From contig JAOVFP010000020.1 in NCBI GenBank assembly GCA_025738555.1, positions 1,984,001-2,048,000 on the forward strand: DNA of 64,000 nt, written 5' to 3'. Positions within the stretch are counted from its first letter, which is position 1. Each line of letters opens with the position of its first letter. This document shows, in pieces, positions 58,107 to 64,000 of this stretch. The DNA comes from Cyathus striatus. Lineage: Eukaryota; Basidiomycota; Agaricomycetes; Agaricales; Nidulariaceae. The position numbers were made by a program, and so were the translations under genes. Below the pieces are notes generated by a model. It was not told the origin of the DNA, searched no databases, and saw only the letters and a program-made list of their open reading frames with translations.

Positions 58107-61100
58107 CATAAAAATTATGATGATCTTTGATTTATATTTGATTACTGTATCATTTTGACCACTTTTTCACTCATTTTGAGTGTGACCGAAAATTTGGGTT
58201 CATTGTTCAGTTCAGGGACCAGTTCAGTGTATGACATGCTTAAGATTTGTTCATGCCAACAATGTTTATTGTCCTCAGATTTTTAACAATGACCAACATG
58301 AAACACTATTTTATGATATAATACATGCATCTAATGTGAAAAAAAATCATCATAACTAATTGCCTTGACCCTTTGTTCAATGCTCCCTGAGACATGTGAC
58401 AAGGTCTGAATTTGTTCTGTTCGGAGACCCTGCATGATGTGTGACTGAACAATCGGTCAAAATGATACAGTACCTTTTTCATGTTAATTTGTGGATCTGT
58501 TGGTGTTGCCATTACTTTAGATTATCCATAATTGTCTTGTTTCTTGATAAGCAAGTGGTCATAACCATATTGATGAGGCTCAGCATTGAGGGAAGAAACA
58601 AAGAAAATTTACTTGGCTTAATTTCAAAATTCAGAGTTCATCAGCAAACCATGGGTGTGCTACACAGCTCTAGGTAGTACTGTATAGTGTCATAGTATAA
58701 AAACAAAGGATACCCTTTATGTAGTGCTGTATAGATATCTGAGCTGATTGTGTAGATCTATACAATGCTAGAAGTTGCTATGGAGTACTATAGAGGTCTC
58801 TATGATCCTCTGGGCATGCTATGGATTGCTATGTAGTCTGCTATGTAAGAGTGTCTGCTTCCAGGTCACAATGCACTTTGAATGCTTATATAAATCATGA
58901 ATTAGAGATATGATATATTAACCAAAAAATATATAGAGACATTTAGGATGAAGAGAAGAGCTTGAGAATGAATTGCAGAGCTTCAGAACATTAAAAGTAA
59001 ATATTTTAAAATTAAGGACAAGTCTGGGAGCTCCAGAATGAAGAGGAGATCTTGAGAATGAAATAGAGAGCTTAACAAAGCAAATGTATTCAGAACAAAA
59101 CAGAGACCTTCAGACCAAGGTACAGAGTGTGATATTGAAGTGGGGGCACTAGATATGGTGATCTTTATAATAATTCACGGTAGTTACAGTGGGAGCATTA
59201 TGTATACCTCACTGTAGTTACAGTATATGTACTTACATAACTGAATGTAAACTACACACTTACATCGATGTGTGTACCTGATAGATCTAGGTGCACCACA
59301 CAAATTACCACAATGAGCACTACATCTATACACAGTAGTGCATGCGGCCACCCTTGAGGCTCGAGCCTCGTGTTAGAACTTCCTGACACTTCTAAATAAA
59401 AACTATGTAATTAGCTTCCGCCCACGTTCTGAAATTCAGAGCGCCATTTGTAAATTTGGTATGTTTCCAACTTGTAGATATGTTTTCCAAAAACCTGAAA
59501 TTTCGTTATTTTAGACTTAACTCAGTGAATTGATTGTTTCATGTCTGACAAGCAATAAATACAATGCTAATTTAGTAAATATTTTATTCCTATCTATAAA
59601 GGCATATGTATTGTAGAAATATGGAGGGGTGGGGATGTAGTGGAATAGGGCAGGGTCATTGGGTGGCAGGGCGGAATCCTTTCATCAGGGTCCAGGAATA
59701 TCTGAGGCAAGATCACCTTCGAAGTTTGAAGATATTGGTGATAGATATCTTCATGTGATATAAAGAATCCATTGCGCCGGATGCCGTATCATATGGAGGT
59801 TTCAGAAAAGTGAAAACAATTGATTTGTAGCCATTCCTTGAATGAAATCTCTTATAAATTTTGCAAATTGTATAATATTTTAGTTATTAAAGATTAATAA
59901 TGTGACTAATAAAGCCAATAGGACCACCCTGAGTTTCAGTCTGACGAAACTCAAAAGTCTTATGAACATATTGCTTTAATATATACGGAACTTCGTTAAA
60001 ACAGATGCTGAGGACTTACCCAGGTAGCTCCCAAATTAATTTGACACTGATAAAAGTATATCAACACATTTCTGGTATTAATTTACTCTACTGTAGTGTA
60101 GAATGTATCAATATATGTCGTTACTATTGGCTTCATTTGTTCTTGACAGCCAAAAGAAATAAACATTCTTTCTGTTTAGAGATGTCGAAGCATTGATTCA
60201 GAATGCTATTAGCCCTAATATAAACATAGATGTACACTGTGCATTTATATAGAGGTGTGCTGAGTTATAATATATAGTAATGTATGTTATTTCTAATTCC
60301 ACCATATGTTTTTATTTCAATTAAAGGAGGGAAGCAAACAGAGGTTTAAAGAAGCCCATTACAAATGTAATCAATCCCGACCAAAGTAAATGAAAACTGT
60401 TTCTTTGGGAAGTATCACACAAAGGGCAGGAAAGGGCGCAATTAATAATCTGTTGCTAAGGATGCATGTACATCAGCTTCTAGGAACATGTGTATCAGCA
60501 CACTTAGATACAGACTTTCATTATGCTTAATAATACCAGGCTGCCACTGTAACTACAGTGATCTATACATTACAATTGCACTGTAATTACAGTGCAATTA
60601 TGTATAAAAATCACTGTATGGCCTGGTGGGGGTTGAGAGCAAAAAAATGACATTCAGAATGATGTATGGAGCATGGGAGTGAAGTAGGGTGGTTCAGGGC
60701 AATACAGAAAGTGTCAGAACAACAGAGGAGCCTTCAAAGCAGATTAGAGGTCATACAACTGGAGTGGAGAGGTTCAGAGCAATGGGGAATGTGTCAATAA
60801 CATTTAGAATGAGGTAGAAAGCTTAGGAATAGGGCAAGGGCCTTCAGGGTGAGATATAGACTTCAAGAGCAAGAGGCTTGAGGACAAGGCAGAAAGGTTT
60901 GAAAGAAAGGCTTGCAGAAGCAGAGTGGAGAGAGGGAAGATTGAGTGCCAGCATTTCAGGCAGCTTTAATATTTAAGTTGGCTGTTAGAATGAAGGGTCA
61001 CAGATGGAGTTTGCCACACATCACATGTAAACCAAATGTGAATGCAAGGGACAAATGAATGTTTGAGCAACCACACAATTAGTAGGAACATTACTAAATG

Positions 61101-61404
61101 CTATGCTATATGACATTAGTTAATTATTCCAACATGGGAGAGAACTATACAGAAAGTCTGATGGCTATAGGATCATACCTAGCAGTGGCTAGCACACTAG
61201 CCATGCTACAAGGTATCATATAGTAAGTCAATCATACTAGTGAGTGCTATACTGTGCTATTGTATGATGTCAGCTATTCCAATCACTATAGTATGCTATG
61301 GACTGCTGTGGGATTTAGTGTATGTACTATAGCTGCTATGAGGAAAAACCTGTATTTGCTGATGTTTGAAGTACAAGAAAAATACAACCATGCCAGTGAC
61401 TAGT
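58107..61404. other. AT-rich gene desert
   Basis: No supported gene. It contains palindromic CACTGTA(A/G)(C/T)TACAGTG units near 59185, 59210, 60545 and 60585, purine-rich repeats ('gagcttcagaa', 'gagaatgaa') at 58960-59110 and 60640-60920, and many 'tgctatg/ctatag' repeats at 58740-58850 and 61090-61345. This looks like several layers of decayed mobile DNA. Confidence 0.55.
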
Positions 61405-62810
61405 GGTTACTCATATGTACCAAAAATGATGGCAGTTCCCACACTTTGGAGAACACTTCATCACTTTAACTACAATAGAGCATCACACTCTGCTCAGAAC
61501 ACTTTAAAATTTTTAATACATATACTATATAGTGTGATGTATATTTATGCAAATTTATATATTACCATGGCTGTTTAATGTTGAGATACAAGCTTTTTTT
61601 ATGTGATTTCAAATTTTTACAAAGAAATAATTCATTCATTAATATAATTGCTTGTAAACTGAGAAATAGTGCAATTTTTTTTAAAACATATAGTCAGTAT
61701 GCTGAATAATTGAATAGCCAAGTTATACAACATTTATCTAGTCCATTGACCTAGAATAAGAGCCATAAGATTGATTACAATCATTTGATTTGAGTATTTC
61801 ATCTTGTATTAGTGAATATATTGCTCTATCTGAAATAAATGCCATCCATTTCAAACATAATTCATATATTGCAGTCAATCTACATGTATATTTGAGTTAT
61901 AGCAATGTCTCAGCAGTCTCTACAGTATTTAAACATGGAGTTTCCAACCTGCTCAGACCTGACAAGTAGGAAGGCCAATGTAAATGTCTAAATATCTCAA
62001 TTTCAAGATGTCCCCTGAGGATAATATTTTGTAATTATATACCATATATTATGGAAAACACATATCCAAGATTTCAAATGGAATATCCCACTACAGAGTT
62101 ATCTATGAGCTACTTAACAAGTTACATGAAATAAAGAGTGTGTTATGATTTTCTTTTCTTTTCATTGACTTGTTTGGTATCACCTTTGATACCAAACACA
62201 TGACTTCTTATTTACATGGTCTTGACTCATTTCAAGTCACTTTACCTTACTTAGTTTACCTTTCTTTCTTCTTACTGTGCCACAGTAATGTGCAGTCGAT
62301 ATACAACATTATGACTTATTTAGCCATACTCTTACTTATTATTAGTATGAACTCATTTGTATTTAAACAGTAGTAACTTGGGCTATAGAGCTCAAGCTTC
62401 AGCTTAAATTGAACCAGCTTTACTTTGATTCATTCACTTCACTTGTACTTAAGTCTAATCAACTTAAGAGCTTGTGAATAGAGACTCGAACTCAATACTG
62501 ATTAACTTGTTCTTCGAACTCATAAATCACATGACTATCGGACTTGTACAATAAACGTCCCAACCAGAACTTTATCATAACAGAGTGTCTAACATTTACA
62601 GCATGTATATCACAATATACAGTAATCTATGAAGATCATATTTTTGCAAAGTGGTAGCGAAATTAAGGTAGTACATATCACAAAAATTTCAAGGTGTTTC
62701 AAGCAGAGTGTGATGCTCTATAGCCATTACAATGTGGACTAACCAATAAATTGCTCTCCAAAGGTGTGGGAACTGCCATCATTTTTGGTACATATGAGTA
62801 GTATGTCTGA
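61405..62810. repeat. Long inverted repeat pair with 1.1-kb spacer
   Basis: 61410-61530 ('ctcatatgtaccaaaaatga', 'tggcagttcccacac', 'gagcatcacactctgct') recurs in inverse at about 62805-62640. Probably the arms of a decayed TIR element; no target duplication identified. Confidence 0.65.
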
Positions 62811-63072
62811 CACCTTTATGTCCATTCCAGTCTCAATGTAATCTACTAACACATCAGGGTTTTCAGGAAAAAATAAAACATTTAGAGGAATTGGCTCGAG
62901 GAAATAAATTAAGTTCATCGAAAGGAAGTGATTTGCTGTCATCCTCACATACATCGGTCATCGGTGATCTGGTGTGGGAAAATTATGGTCCTAAAATTCA
63001 TCTTTACATGTTGTAAGCTATGTGAAGGTAATTGTTCACTAGTACCTACTTAACTACTCAATAATTACTATA
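62811..63072. other. 3' flank of the right-edge gene
   Basis: No gene seen; a short minus-strand frame here overlaps the inverted repeat and is not supported. Confidence 0.4.
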
Positions 63073-63985
63073 TTAATCCCAGTCATCAGATTGTATAAGG
63101 CCCCTTTCATATGTCATCGGTAGAAACTTCTTGATATGCTCAATCTTCAACCTCGCATTCCATACCCTCATCCACGAATTCTTTGCGAGCCCACCAACAT
63201 GCGTTACTAGTGTAAAACGAACTTTCCGCAGATTTGGGAATAGTGGTCCTGTCAACAGCGTGTCTAAGTTATCAGGTCGCATGGGGGCCGGCCCATTGGT
63301 TCCGGTGTTAGGCCTATATTCAATTATAATTTCTTTTATTTCATTATCCTTGCATGCTTTGGAGAGAATTTCTTGGGCAAATTCCAATGGTGAGTCCTCC
63401 ATACGGAAATCTGCGAACAATTTGATTGTACGAAGACGAATAAGACCGCTTATATTGAGCTTCGACAAAGCAACATCTGGAAAGTGAGTGTTAATAGACA
63501 ATATAACACTTACCATTAAGAAGACCTCACCTTCCCAATCATATGCCAGTGGAAACTCAAGTGTGGTCAGTGTGTTCCTGTGTTTCGTTATCAAATTGGG
63601 AGCTATGTCCACGACATCCTCAGCAGAAGAACAGTCCGGAATCATTAACTTCTCCAACTTGCAAAGAGGTGGTAGGAGCTCTTCCATTAGAGGCTTTACA
63701 TCCTCTATATCTAGGAATTTACCAATGGTGATGCTTTTAAGGAAGCAATCATGTGGCTTGGTAAGGAGCTGTTGTGACACTTTCACTATTTCGTCGTCAC
63801 GATGGTTGCTTTGGAAACTAGCACAGGCTGACAGAGTTACAGAAGGTATGCGAACAAAATATTTTGCCAAACCAATTGGCATGTCGCAGATTCCACAGAG
63901 CTCGAGTTGTTCGAGAGAAGGCAGCAAGAAAATTGAAACCAATGCTTGTCTCAAATCTGCTGTAAACTTCGGCCAACTAGCATAT
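63073..63985 (-). CDS. F-box/LRR-like protein, 3' part (5' end beyond window)
   Basis: Exon 63985-63531 starts after ..TTTACATTTAG, then a 54-nt intron (GTGAGG..TTCCAG), then 63476-63073. The intron length is a multiple of three, so an unspliced frame also stays open. The sequence WPKFTADLRQALVSIFLLPS, LEQLELCGI, LEKLMIPDCSSAEDV, TLTTLEFPLAYDW, LSKLNISGLIRLRTIKL shows regular leucine-rich strands as in basidiomycete F-box-associated LRR proteins. The F-box itself, if any, would lie outside. It does not share the KWHTLSS block visible in the other LRR family of this window. Function unknown. Confidence 0.7.
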
Positions 63986-64000
63986 CTAAATGTAAAAGTG

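Overview
This window is nuclear DNA of a filamentous basidiomycete, very probably an Agaricomycete. The evidence is a secreted GH7 cellobiohydrolase with a fungal CBM1, a seven-helix DUF6533-type membrane protein, a BTB protein, an NB-ARC/TPR NLR with an MLKL-like N-terminus, a Plavaka-type DNA transposase, a Ty3 chromovirus, and many phase-consistent introns of about 47-72 nt. No RNA gene or CRISPR array was recognised.

Layout. 0-8 kb is the gene-rich part: the 5' half of an LRR-like gene (1-695, -), a 763-bp pogo/Tigger-type relic (1846-2608), a nine-exon DUF6533 gene (2980-4444, +), a BTB gene (4637-5524, -) and GH7 (5861-7529, -). 8.5-17 kb is decayed: a long-TIR element, an LRR pseudogene (10655-12437), a dispersed repeat split by a 2.3-kb hAT that is itself split by a second hAT, and a fragment of another LRR pseudogene. 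17.3-20.8 kb is an intact six-exon NLR-like gene. 21.7-26.3 kb is mobile DNA: a 1.4-kb long-TIR foldback element, a small dispersed repeat, and a 1.6-kb hAT with 8-bp target duplications. 26.35-33.95 kb is a complete but frame-broken Ty3 chromovirus with 763-bp LTRs and a GTAAG target duplication. 34.3-40.5 kb holds a divergent pair of open genes, a DUF6698-like gene (-) and a 1200-aa Plavaka transposase (+).

41-58 kb is dominated by one gene family with an acidic/Ser-rich N-terminal exon, a Trp-His-Thr-Leu block, LRR-like helices and, in one branch, an internal Arg/Ser-rich domain. Two members (called A and B here) look intact. A third, in opposite orientation, is fused in frame to a C2H2 zinc-finger C-terminus and carries one in-frame TAG. 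A degraded copy of the whole A-B pair lies at 52.3-58.1 kb and its B copy is split by a 2-kb insertion. 58-63 kb is an AT-rich gene desert with palindromes and a long inverted repeat. The window ends in a partial F-box/LRR-like gene (63073-63985, -).

The genes do not form a pathway. GH7 serves extracellular cellulose breakdown. The DUF6533, BTB and NLR genes are typical of expanded basidiomycete receptor or adaptor repertoires. The rest is a lineage-specific LRR family decaying among transposons; where intact and decayed copies can be compared, the decay falls heavily on CpG sites. Exon coordinates were derived by hand from splice sites and reading phase and have not been checked against transcripts.
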